DNA of 64,000 bases from Candidatus Epulonipiscium fishelsonii (GTDB lineage Bacteria > Bacillota > Clostridia > Lachnospirales > Cellulosilyticaceae): positions 62,001 through 126,000 of the forward strand of contig LJDB01000043.1 in the NCBI GenBank assembly GCA_001983455.1, in the 5' to 3' direction. The notes under the pieces are model-generated. The model made no database searches, was not told the DNA's origin, and saw only the letters and a list, made by a program, of their open reading frames with translations. Both the position numbers and the translations under genes were made by a program. Positions 54,263-62,003 of this stretch are shown here, piece after piece. Every line of letters begins with the position of its first letter. Within the stretch, counting starts at the first letter, position 1.

Positions 54263-54290
54263 GGAGCATATTCATTGTGCTCCTTTTTTT
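54263..54290 (+). terminator. Terminator after res
   Basis: GGAGCA (54263-54268) and TGCTCC (54278-54283), then T7. Confidence 0.88.
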
Positions 54291-54372
54291 ATGTCCATGT
54301 TTCTAGCAAAATTATATCGGTTCCTGCTGAACTTTGACAAATAAATAACACTAGGAAATTTGGCATTTGGCC

Positions 54373-54402
54373 TTGTATACACGAAGTATAATACGCTATA
54401 AT
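54373..54402 (+). promoter_or_regulatory. Promoter for pta-ackA
   Basis: TTGTAT (54373-54378), an 18-base spacer and TATAAT (54397-54402). An earlier TATAAT at 54387 is also present. Confidence 0.65.
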
Positions 54403-54434
54403 AAGGGGGCAAATTTTTGAAGGGAGCATATATA

Positions 54435-55430
54435 ATGAATTTTTTAGAAGAGATTAAAGCACGTGCAAAAAAAGTTAAAAAAACTATCGTTTTACCTGAG
54501 TCTACAGAAATTAGAACTCTTAAAGCAACAGAGATGATTTTGAAAGAAGACTTAGCTGACATAATTTTAATTGGGGATGAAGGTGAAATTAAAGAAGTAG
54601 GTAAAGGTTTGGATATTGATGGAGCAACAATCATTAATCCAAAAACTTTTAAACATATGGAAGAATATATTAATGTATTTGTAAAGCTTAGAGAAATGAA
54701 AGGCATGACATACGAAAGAGCAAAACCATTGATGGAAGATCCGCTATTTTTAGGAGTTATGATGGTTAAACAAGGCCTGGCTGATGGAATGGTTGCAGGA
54801 GCAATTAATTCAACAGCAAATGTATTACGTCCATCATTACAAATATTAAAAACAGCACCACATACAAAAATTGTATCATCGTTCTTTGTAATTGTAGTAC
54901 CAAACTGTGAGATGGGTTATCATGGAACATTTGTAATGGGGGATTGTGGATTAAACCAAAGTCCATCAGCTCAAGATTTAGCTGTAATTGCAAAAAGTTC
55001 AGCACAAAGTTTTGAACAACTTGTTGGAGCAGAACCAATTGTAGCATTGCTTTCACATTCAACTTATGGAAGTGCAAAACATCCTAATGTATATAAAGTT
55101 CAAGAAGCTACAAAAATAGCACAAGAAAATTATCCAAACTTAAAAGTTGATGGAGAACTTCAATCAGACGCAGCACTAGTTCCAGAAGTAGCAAACCTAA
55201 AAGCACCAGGAAGTGAAATTGGGGGTCATGCAAATGTATTGATATTCCCTGACCTTGATGCTGGAAATATTGGCTACAAGCTAGTGCAACGTCTTGCTAA
55301 AGCAGATGCATACGGACCTTTGACACAAGGGCTTGCAAAACCAGTAAATGACCTTTCACGTGGATGCAGCGCTGAAGATATTGTTGGAGTTGTTGCAATT
55401 ACAGCAGTTCAAGCACAAATTCAAGAATAA
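54435..55430 (+). CDS. pta: Phosphate acetyltransferase
   Basis: Interconverts acetyl-CoA and acetyl phosphate. The 331-residue short-type enzyme has IVLPESTEIRTLKATEMI near the start, VKQGLADGMVAGAINSTANVLRP (about residues 113-135), GDCGLNQSPSAQDLA, LLSHSTYGSAKHPNV, DGELQSDAALVPEVA and a C-terminal LIFPDLDAGNIGYKLVQRLA. AAGGGAG sets ATG 54435; the in-frame TTG at 54417 lies before it. It forms the acetate/ATP-producing pair with ackA. Confidence 0.97.
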   Translation: MNFLEEIKARAKKVKKTIVLPESTEIRTLKATEMILKEDLADIILIGDEGEIKEVGKGLDIDGATIINPKTFKHMEEYINVFVKLREMKGMTYERAKPLMEDPLFLGVMMVKQGLADGMVAGAINSTANVLRPSLQILKTAPHTKIVSSFFVIVVPNCEMGYHGTFVMGDCGLNQSPSAQDLAVIAKSSAQSFEQLVGAEPIVALLSHSTYGSAKHPNVYKVQEATKIAQENYPNLKVDGELQSDAALVPEVANLKAPGSEIGGHANVLIFPDLDAGNIGYKLVQRLAKADAYGPLTQGLAKPVNDLSRGCSAEDIVGVVAITAVQAQIQE

Positions 55431-55491
55431 AGTCTTGAAAATAGGATAAAATTTTAACGTATAGATTTAAAGTATAGAAGGGAAAATACAA

Positions 55492-56688
55492 ATGAAAGTA
55501 TTAGTAGTAAACTGTGGAAGTTCATCACTAAAATATCAACTATTAAATATGGAAGATGAAAGTGTTATTGCAAAAGGAATATGTGAGAGAATTGGAATTG
55601 ATGGTTCTTTTATTAAACATACTACCGAAGGCGGTAAAACTGTAAAACTAATGGTGGACTTTCCAAATCATCAAGTGGCATTGGAAAAAATGATTGAACT
55701 TCTTACCACTGGAGAAACTAAATGTATTGAGTCTGTTGATGAAATTGGTGCTGTTGGACATCGTGTTGTTCATGGTGGTGAGAAATTTAGCTCATCAGCT
55801 ATCATCACTAAGGAAGTTGAAGAAGCAATTAGAGAATGCATTGGTCTTGCACCACTTCATAACCCAGCAAATTTAACTGGTATTGATGCAGCTCGTGCTA
55901 TATTACCAAATGTTCCAATGGTTGGTGTGTTTGATACAGCATTCCACCAAACTATGCCTAAAAAAGCTTATATGTATGCAATACCAAAAGAGTACTATGA
56001 AAAATATGGTATTCGTAAATATGGTTTCCACGGAACTTCACACAAATATGTTGCTCAAAGAGTAGCTGACATGCTTGGAAAACCTATTGAAGAAACAAAA
56101 ATAATTGTGTGTCACCTTGGAAATGGTGCAAGTGTATGTGCTGTTGATGGAGGAATATCAGTTGAAACATCAATGGGATTTACTCCACTACAAGGGCTTG
56201 CAATGGGCACTCGTTCAGGAGATGTTGACCCAGCAGTTATTTCTTTTATAATGGAAAAAGAAGGACTTAGTGCAAAAGAAGTTGAAAATATTCTTAACAA
56301 AAAATCAGGTATTCTTGGAGTTTCTGGAATAGGAAGTGACTTTAGAGAAATAGAAGATGGTATTGTGGCTGGAGACGAAAATTGTCGTTACACAATGGAT
56401 GTTTTCCAACATAGACTAGTATTTTATATTGGAGGATATGCAGCACTTATGAATGGTGTTGATGCAATTGCTTTTGCAGGTGGACTTGGAGAAAACAATG
56501 CAATTATGCGTGCAGAATTAGCAGAAATGTTAAGTTGGATGGGAGTTAAGATTGACCTAGAGAAAAATAAATGCAGAGGCGTTGAAAGAGATTTATCTGC
56601 TACAGACTCTAAAGTTCGTATAATGCTTGTTCCAACTAATGAAGAACTTATGATTGCAAGAGACGCAGTTGCTTTAATTAATAAATAA
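55492..56688 (+). CDS. ackA: Acetate kinase
   Basis: Makes ATP from acetyl phosphate. The 398-residue product begins MKVLVVNCGSSSLKYQL and has GHRVVHGGEKFSSSA (about residues 86-100), VFDTAFHQTMP, KYGFHGTSHKYVAQR, HLGNGASVCAV and AFAGGLGENNAIMR, all ASKHA-kinase landmarks. It starts 61 bases after pta. Confidence 0.98.
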   Translation: MKVLVVNCGSSSLKYQLLNMEDESVIAKGICERIGIDGSFIKHTTEGGKTVKLMVDFPNHQVALEKMIELLTTGETKCIESVDEIGAVGHRVVHGGEKFSSSAIITKEVEEAIRECIGLAPLHNPANLTGIDAARAILPNVPMVGVFDTAFHQTMPKKAYMYAIPKEYYEKYGIRKYGFHGTSHKYVAQRVADMLGKPIEETKIIVCHLGNGASVCAVDGGISVETSMGFTPLQGLAMGTRSGDVDPAVISFIMEKEGLSAKEVENILNKKSGILGVSGIGSDFREIEDGIVAGDENCRYTMDVFQHRLVFYIGGYAALMNGVDAIAFAGGLGENNAIMRAELAEMLSWMGVKIDLEKNKCRGVERDLSATDSKVRIMLVPTNEELMIARDAVALINK

Positions 56689-56710
56689 TTAAGTTGTATC
56701 ACGAATTAAT

Positions 56711-56753
56711 GGCAATTTTTCTACCTGCCTGTAAAGGCGGGAGTCTTCTTGCC
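56711..56753 (+). terminator. Nested hairpin after ackA
   Basis: Inner stem CCTGCCT/AGGCGGG (56724-56730 with 56735-56741) inside an outer GGCAA/TTGCC pair. No clear T tract, so terminator function is uncertain. Confidence 0.5.
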
Positions 56754-56776
56754 AAGTTTGAGATAAAACTAATGTA

Positions 56777-56805
56777 TTGACAAATTATAGTAGTATCTGT
56801 ATAAT
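56777..56805 (+). promoter_or_regulatory. Perfect-consensus promoter for rpmF
   Basis: TTGACA (56777-56782), a 17-base spacer and TATAAT (56800-56805). Confidence 0.92.
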
Positions 56806-56877
56806 TGTTTAGTATGTATTGTAGAACTAAAAATCCTATGAATTATTGGTTTTATGAACGATTTATAATCTCTGAAT

Positions 56878-56905
56878 GTATAGTTTTATTCATTTAAAAC
56901 TATAC
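56878..56905 (+). promoter_or_regulatory. rpmF leader hairpin
   Basis: GTATAGTTTTA (56878-56888) pairs perfectly with TAAAACTATAC (56895-56905) around a six-base loop, in the 138-base leader before rpmF. There is no T tract, so it may regulate translation or stability. Confidence 0.5.
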
Positions 56906-56949
56906 TCAGATATTTAAATTAGAATGTATAAGTTTTAGGAGGTGCAAAA

Positions 56950-57126
56950 ATGGCAGTACCAAAAAGAAAGACATCGAAAGCCCGTAGAAATAAACGTAAA
57001 GCAAACTGGAAACTTTCTCCACTTAATTTAACTAAATGTACTAAATGTGGTGAACTTATGATGCCTCATAGAGTATGCAAAGCATGTGGTTCATATAAAG
57101 GACGTGCAGTAATTACTGTTGATTAA
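56950..57126 (+). CDS. rpmF: 50S ribosomal protein L32
   Basis: A 58-residue large-subunit protein: MAVPKRKTSKARRNKRKANW, then a zinc ribbon with Cys in CTKCGE and CKACGS. AGGAGGTGC precedes ATG 56950. It has its own consensus promoter and leader. In most Firmicutes a DUF177 (YceD) gene lies just upstream; here that gap is non-coding. A terminator or attenuator separates it from plsX. Confidence 0.97.
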   Translation: MAVPKRKTSKARRNKRKANWKLSPLNLTKCTKCGELMMPHRVCKACGSYKGRAVITVD

Positions 57127-57128
57127 AG

Positions 57129-57150
57129 AGACAGCCTTGGCTGTCTTTTT
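57129..57150 (+). terminator. Terminator/attenuator between rpmF and plsX
   Basis: AGACAGCC (57129-57136) and GGCTGTCT (57139-57146), then TTTT. Confidence 0.88.
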
Positions 57151-57217
57151 GTGTATAATTATAGAGACAAATTGCTTTTTCAATAAATATTAGATAAATC
57201 TGAAAGGGTGTATACTT

Positions 57218-58204
57218 ATGAAAATTGCAGTAGATGTTATGAGCGGTGACAACGCTCCAGCAGAAATAATTAAAGGATGTATAAAAGCTTTAGAGACTTG
57301 TTCTGCAAAGCTTATTCTTGTTGGCCAAAAACCTCTAATAAAGCAAGAATTACAAAAATATAAATATAACAAAAACATGATAGAAATTGTTGATTGCAAA
57401 GAAGTTATAACCATGGAAGACTCTCCCGTTAATGCAATAAGGACTAAAAAAGATTCGTCAATGGTAGTAGGCTTAAACCTTGTAAAAAACAAAGAAGCTG
57501 ATGGATTTGTATCAGCTGGAAATACAGGAGCTCTTTTGAGCGGAGGGACATTGCTTGTTGGTAGGATTAAAGGTGTACAACGTCCTGCTTTACCAGTGCT
57601 TCTTCCAACCAAAAAAGGATATACTTTACTTATAGACTGCGGAGCCAATATGGATTCTAAAGCAAGTTATCTGCAACAATTTGCCCATATTGGAACCATT
57701 TATATGCAGGAATTTATGGACATAAAGAAACCAAAAGTTGGATTAATAAACGTAGGAGTTGAAGAAGAAAAAGGAAATTCTTTGACTAAAGAAACTTTTG
57801 CATTACTTAAAGAAGATAAAAAAATTAGATTTATTGGAAATATCGAAGCTAGAGAAATTTCTAATGGCAAAGCTGACATATTAGTATGTGATGCATTTGT
57901 CGGCAATGTTGTATTAAAATTTATGGAAGGATTTGGCTCTTGGATATTTTCGATTTTAAAAACAGAATTTAAAAGGAGTTTAAAAACTAAAATTGCTGCT
58001 TTAATTATGAAGGATGGTATAAATAATCTAAAAAATAAATTTTATTATTCAGATAAGGGAGGCGCACCTCTTTTAGGAATAAAAGGGATTGTTATAAAGA
58101 CTCATGGCAATGCTAAAGAAGCTGAAATATGTAGCACAATCCTGCAAGCGGAAAGCTTTGCTAAGAATGAATTAATAGAGAAACTAACTAAAAATTTCCA
58201 ATAA
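57218..58204 (+). CDS. plsX: Phosphate acyltransferase PlsX
   Basis: Makes acyl phosphate from acyl-ACP, the first step of phosphatidate synthesis. The 328-residue product starts MKIAVDVMSGDNAPAEIIKG and contains KEADGFVSAGNTGALLSGG (about residues 91-109), RPALPVLLPT, LIDCGANMDSKASYLQQFA and NVGVEEEKGN. One residue of the usual MGGDNAP start is changed to Ser. acpP follows after 72 bases. Confidence 0.97.
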   Translation: MKIAVDVMSGDNAPAEIIKGCIKALETCSAKLILVGQKPLIKQELQKYKYNKNMIEIVDCKEVITMEDSPVNAIRTKKDSSMVVGLNLVKNKEADGFVSAGNTGALLSGGTLLVGRIKGVQRPALPVLLPTKKGYTLLIDCGANMDSKASYLQQFAHIGTIYMQEFMDIKKPKVGLINVGVEEEKGNSLTKETFALLKEDKKIRFIGNIEAREISNGKADILVCDAFVGNVVLKFMEGFGSWIFSILKTEFKRSLKTKIAALIMKDGINNLKNKFYYSDKGGAPLLGIKGIVIKTHGNAKEAEICSTILQAESFAKNELIEKLTKNFQ

Positions 58205-58276
58205 GAACAAAATCATACTACATCCAAAATCTGTATATAATGTTATCAAAGTATAATTTTTAAAAGAGGTGGAAAA

Positions 58277-58513
58277 ATGATATTAGATAGAGTAAAGGAG
58301 ATTATTGCCGAACATCTAAATTGCTCTAAAGATAAGTTATCAGCTCGCACATCTTTTACTAATAATTTGAATGCAGATTCACTGGATGTATTTCAAATTA
58401 TGATGGCTGTAGAAGCCGAGTTTAATATTGAAGTTAGCAACAAGGATGTAGAAAAAATTAAGACTATAGAAGATATAGTAACTTTAGTTAAACAAGCAAA
58501 AGGTCTAAATTAG
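58277..58513 (+). CDS. acpP: Acyl carrier protein
   Basis: A 78-residue acyl carrier protein. The 4'-phosphopantetheine Ser is in LNADSLDVFQIMMAVE (about residue 36); helix III is KIKTIEDIVTLVKQ. It provides acyl chains for PlsX and fatty acid synthesis. GAGGTGG precedes ATG 58277. A palindromic repeat lies in the gap before rnc. Confidence 0.96.
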   Translation: MILDRVKEIIAEHLNCSKDKLSARTSFTNNLNADSLDVFQIMMAVEAEFNIEVSNKDVEKIKTIEDIVTLVKQAKGLN

Positions 58514-58548
58514 TTGTCTACTAAATCCTCATTCCTGTGAGGCCTAAT

Positions 58549-58597
58549 TCATGACAACGAATTTGGGAACAACGTGCGTAAATTTGTTATTTTTCAT
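58549..58597 (+). repeat. Dispersed palindromic repeat (copy f)
   Basis: TTCATGACAA flank; AACGAATTT pairs with AAATTTGTT (one G-U) around a loop with GGAACAACGTG, then TATTTTT. It lies between acpP and rnc. Confidence 0.8.
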
Positions 58598-58667
58598 TAA
58601 ACATAATTAATAAGAGTTGGTTTTATTAATTATTTATTTATTTAAAGAAGAGAAAAGAGATGAGATC

Positions 58668-59390
58668 ATGCCAACGTTTACAAATAGAAATGAACAATTA
58701 AATAGTTTAGAAAAAGTTATAGGATATAGTTTTGTAAACAAACAACTTTTAGAACAAGCTACAACCCATAGCTCATATGCAAATGAACATAGAAATAAGA
58801 ACATAAAAGACAATGAGCGGTTAGAATTTTTGGGGGATGCTATCTTAGATTTAATTGTAAGTTCTTATTTATTCAAAAAGTATCCTCATCTGCAAGAGGG
58901 AGATCTATCAAAAAGTCGTGCGAGTATTGTATGTGAAGCTTCTTTGGCTGAAATTGCTAAGAAAGTAAATGTCGGAAACTACATTTTGCTTGGAAAAGGT
59001 GAAGAAATGACGGGCGGAAGAAGTAGAAATTCTATTTTAGCAGATGCTTTTGAAGCAATTACTGGTGCTATATTTTTGGATGGAAGATATGATGCAGTGG
59101 AAGCTTTTCTAAATAAAACTCTTATATCAGAATATAATGATATTGCAATTGAAGAGCTTTACGCAGATTATAAAACATTGCTACAAGAATTTATTCAACA
59201 ATATAGTACTGAACCTATAAGATATGAAGTCACTGATGAAATTGGTCCAGACCATAACAAAGACTTCTATGTTAGTGTATGGCATGGCAAATATGAATGT
59301 GGAAAAGGCTTAGGAAAAAGCAAAAAAGAAGCTGAGCAAAACGCTGCTCGTGGTGCTTTGAGAAAATTAAAGCCTGATAATAAAAAGTAA
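58668..59390 (+). CDS. rnc: Ribonuclease III
   Basis: A double-strand-specific endoribonuclease. The 240-residue product has the signature NERLEFLGDAILDLIVSSYL (about residues 45-64), the second acidic motif LADAFEAITGAIFLDG and a C-terminal dsRNA-binding domain (DYKTLLQEFIQQ to the end). A frame opens at 58617, but ATG 58668 fits the family start and a purine-rich AGAAAAGAGA. A strong terminator overlaps its last codons. smc, the usual next gene, is absent. Confidence 0.96.
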   Translation: MPTFTNRNEQLNSLEKVIGYSFVNKQLLEQATTHSSYANEHRNKNIKDNERLEFLGDAILDLIVSSYLFKKYPHLQEGDLSKSRASIVCEASLAEIAKKVNVGNYILLGKGEEMTGGRSRNSILADAFEAITGAIFLDGRYDAVEAFLNKTLISEYNDIAIEELYADYKTLLQEFIQQYSTEPIRYEVTDEIGPDHNKDFYVSVWHGKYECGKGLGKSKKEAEQNAARGALRKLKPDNKK

Positions 59391-59417
59391 TTTATTATCA
59401 GGCTCTTTTTTTTTTTT
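59371..59417 (+). terminator. Strong terminator overlapping the rnc 3' end
   Basis: AGCCTGATAATAAA (59371-59384) and TTTATTATCAGGCT (59391-59404) are perfectly complementary, followed by about 12 T. The 5' arm is within the last codons of rnc. Confidence 0.95.
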
Positions 59418-59472
59418 CAGTTCTGTGTTAAAATTTAGGACACTGAAAATTATAAAAGGGGTTGATTTTTTT

Positions 59473-61947
59473 ATGTCTTTTTTCAAAAAATTATTTGGTA
59501 AGAAAGATAAGAAAGAAGAAAGTATAGAGCAAAATGTAGTTAGCAAGGAAGAAAAAACGAAAAAACAAACTTTGCTTACAGAAGAAGTAAAAAGTAGCAG
59601 GGAAACAGAAAGGGAACGTCGTGAAAGAAGAATGAGGGAATTTGAAGAAAATAACCCTAGGGAAAGAAGACTGAGGGAGCTTGAAGAGGAAGAAAGACTT
59701 AGAGCAAGAGCATTAAATAACTATGAAGAGCCAGAACCTAATAAAAATCAGCTAGTAAAAGTTGAGGAAAGTAACAATAAAGAAACAAGAATTAAACAAC
59801 TAGAAGAAGCGGAAAATCTTAGAAAAAGAGTTATAAAAGAAATTGAGAAAGAAAATCCTGAAGAAGTATTAATAGAAGAATATAAAAAAGAAGAACTGCC
59901 GGAAATATTATCTGAAGAGTTGGAGGAAAAACCAGTTGAAATAGCTGCAAAACCTACAGAACCGACTACTAAACAAACTAAAAAAGGTAGGCCTAAAAAG
60001 GTAACAAAAGAAGAACCTGTTAAAGAAGAGCTTGTGGAAACATTAGAAGAACAAGTTGAAATATTAATTGAAGAACCAGTAAGTGAAAAACCTGCTGAAC
60101 CAGCTACTAAAACATCTAAAAAATCTAAATCTAAAAAGGCTAAAAAAGAAACACTAGTTGAACAGAACAAAGAAGAACCTATTGCGATATTAGAAGAGCT
60201 AGTACCAGAAGAGCCTGTTGCGATATTAGTTGAAGAAGTAGTAAGTGAAAAGCCTGCTGAATCAACTACTAAAACATCTAAAAAATCTAAATCGAAAAAG
60301 GCTAAAAAAGAAACACTAGTTGAACAGAACAAAGAAGAACCTGTTGCGATATTAGAAGAGCTAGTACCAGAAGAGCCTGTTGAGGTATTAGTTGAAGAAG
60401 TAGTAATCGAAAAACCTACTGAGCCAACTACTACAAAACCTAAAAAGCCTAGATCTAAAAAGGCTAAAAAAGAAAAACCTGTTGAGTTAGTTGAACCGGC
60501 TAAAGAAGAGATAGTGAAAGAAGAGCCCGTTGAGATATTAGAAGAACTAGTACAAGAAGAGCCCGTTAAGATATTAGAAGAGATAGTGAAAGAAGAGCCC
60601 GTTGAGATATTAGAAGAGCTAGTACCAGAAGAACTTGTTGAGATATTAGAGGAAACTACTGAAACGCACCAAGAACCTCCTTCTGAGGAAAAGACTAAAG
60701 AAAAGAAACCCAGAGGAAAATTCAATATTTTTAAAGCAATATTGGACAAACATGAAGAACATAAAGAACATAAAGAACACTCAGTAGAGGAAAATCCTTC
60801 TGAAGTTATAACAGAAATATCACCTGTTGAAGTAACTACTTCAGAAGAGGAACTTCCATTAATTCCAGAAGTTGTAGAAGCTGAAGAAATTGAAGTGGAA
60901 GAAATTCCAGGCGAAGAAGAAGTTCCAAATGAAGAACCAGATGAGCCAGGCGAAAGTACCAAGCCTAAAAAAGCAGGCTTGTTTAAACGTTTATTTAGTG
61001 GACTTACAAAAACAAGGGACAACATAGTAAGTAGCATAGAAAATGTTTTGAAAAACTTTAAGAAGATTGACGAAGACTTATATGAAGAACTAGAAGAAAC
61101 GTTAATAATGGCTGACTTTGGAGTGGATACCACTCTTGATATAATGGAAAAACTACGAGCTGTAGTTAAGGAAAATAAATTAACGGATGTTAGTGAATTA
61201 AATTATGCTTTACAAAAAATAATAAGTGATATTCTACTAGCACATGAAATTACGCCTGTAATTGTGGAGGACAAACCCAATGTTATACTAGTAATTGGAG
61301 TAAACGGTGCTGGTAAAACAACTACTATAGGTAAATTATCCTATCAATTTAAACAAGATGGAAAGAAAGTTGTGGTTGCAGCGGCTGATACATTTAGAGC
61401 TGCTGCAATTGAACAATTAAGCGTATGGGCTGATAGAGCAGGCGTTGAAATTGTTAAGCATGCAGAAGGGTCTGATCCAGCTTCTGTTGTGTATGATGGA
61501 ATTGCTGCTGCAAAAGCAAGAAAGGCAGATATTTTAATTTGTGATACAGCAGGAAGACTCCAAAATAAAACTAATCTGATGAAAGAACTTGAAAAAATTG
61601 GTAAAATTATTGATAGAGAATATCCTGATGCACATAAAGAAGTTCTTATTGTTTTGGACGCAACTACTGGACAAAATGCAATTTCGCAAGTAAAAACGTT
61701 TAATGAAATTGCTAATGTGGATGGTATTGTTTTAACTAAACTGGATGGTACTGCTAAAGGTGGAGCAGTTGTAGGTATTTGTGGTTCAATGAATGTCCCT
61801 GTAAAATATATTGGTGTCGGTGAAAAAATTGAAGACTTACAAGTATTTAATCCACAGGCTTTTGCACAAGCATTATTTGCTACTGCTGAGCCCGTTTTAG
61901 AGGACGATACGGAAGAAAATGAAGAATTGGAAAGTAACGACCAATAG
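59473..61947 (+). CDS. ftsY: Signal recognition particle receptor FtsY with very long acidic N-terminus
   Basis: The SRP receptor GTPase that docks ribosome-SRP complexes at the membrane. The NG domain is normal: residues about 498-815, with GVNGAGKTTTIGKL (about 609), AADTFRAAAIEQL, DTAGRLQNK (about 691) and TKLDGTAKGG. Residues 1-497 are a highly charged, repetitive domain of EEPVEILEEL and KTSKKSKSKKAKKE type units. Total length 824, against about 330 in Bacillus and 497 in E. coli. The N-terminus MSFFKKLFGKKDKK could bind membrane. The start ATG 59473 is set by AAAAGGGG. Confidence 0.95.
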   Translation: MSFFKKLFGKKDKKEESIEQNVVSKEEKTKKQTLLTEEVKSSRETERERRERRMREFEENNPRERRLRELEEEERLRARALNNYEEPEPNKNQLVKVEESNNKETRIKQLEEAENLRKRVIKEIEKENPEEVLIEEYKKEELPEILSEELEEKPVEIAAKPTEPTTKQTKKGRPKKVTKEEPVKEELVETLEEQVEILIEEPVSEKPAEPATKTSKKSKSKKAKKETLVEQNKEEPIAILEELVPEEPVAILVEEVVSEKPAESTTKTSKKSKSKKAKKETLVEQNKEEPVAILEELVPEEPVEVLVEEVVIEKPTEPTTTKPKKPRSKKAKKEKPVELVEPAKEEIVKEEPVEILEELVQEEPVKILEEIVKEEPVEILEELVPEELVEILEETTETHQEPPSEEKTKEKKPRGKFNIFKAILDKHEEHKEHKEHSVEENPSEVITEISPVEVTTSEEELPLIPEVVEAEEIEVEEIPGEEEVPNEEPDEPGESTKPKKAGLFKRLFSGLTKTRDNIVSSIENVLKNFKKIDEDLYEELEETLIMADFGVDTTLDIMEKLRAVVKENKLTDVSELNYALQKIISDILLAHEITPVIVEDKPNVILVIGVNGAGKTTTIGKLSYQFKQDGKKVVVAAADTFRAAAIEQLSVWADRAGVEIVKHAEGSDPASVVYDGIAAAKARKADILICDTAGRLQNKTNLMKELEKIGKIIDREYPDAHKEVLIVLDATTGQNAISQVKTFNEIANVDGIVLTKLDGTAKGGAVVGICGSMNVPVKYIGVGEKIEDLQVFNPQAFAQALFATAEPVLEDDTEENEELESNDQ

Positions 61948-61955
61948 TGAATAAA

Positions 61956-61992
61956 AAAAAGAGAAAGCCTAGGTATCTTTCTCTTTTTTTTA
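61956..61992. terminator. Bidirectional terminator between ftsY and rqcH
   Basis: AAAAAGAGAAAG and CTTTCTCTTTTT around a nine-base loop, with A and T tracts on either side. Confidence 0.9.
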
Positions 61993-62003
61993 TTCTAAGA
62001 TAA

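Noticed and set aside
56697-56710. Further palindromic-repeat copy after ackA
   Set aside because: Only TATCACGAATTAA (reverse of the flank) is present; there are no arms, so it may be chance.
59748-61133. 461-codon minus-strand frame opposite ftsY
   Set aside because: Ser/Thr-rich translation produced by the repetitive ftsY sequence; no ribosome-binding site, and ftsY is certain on the other strand.
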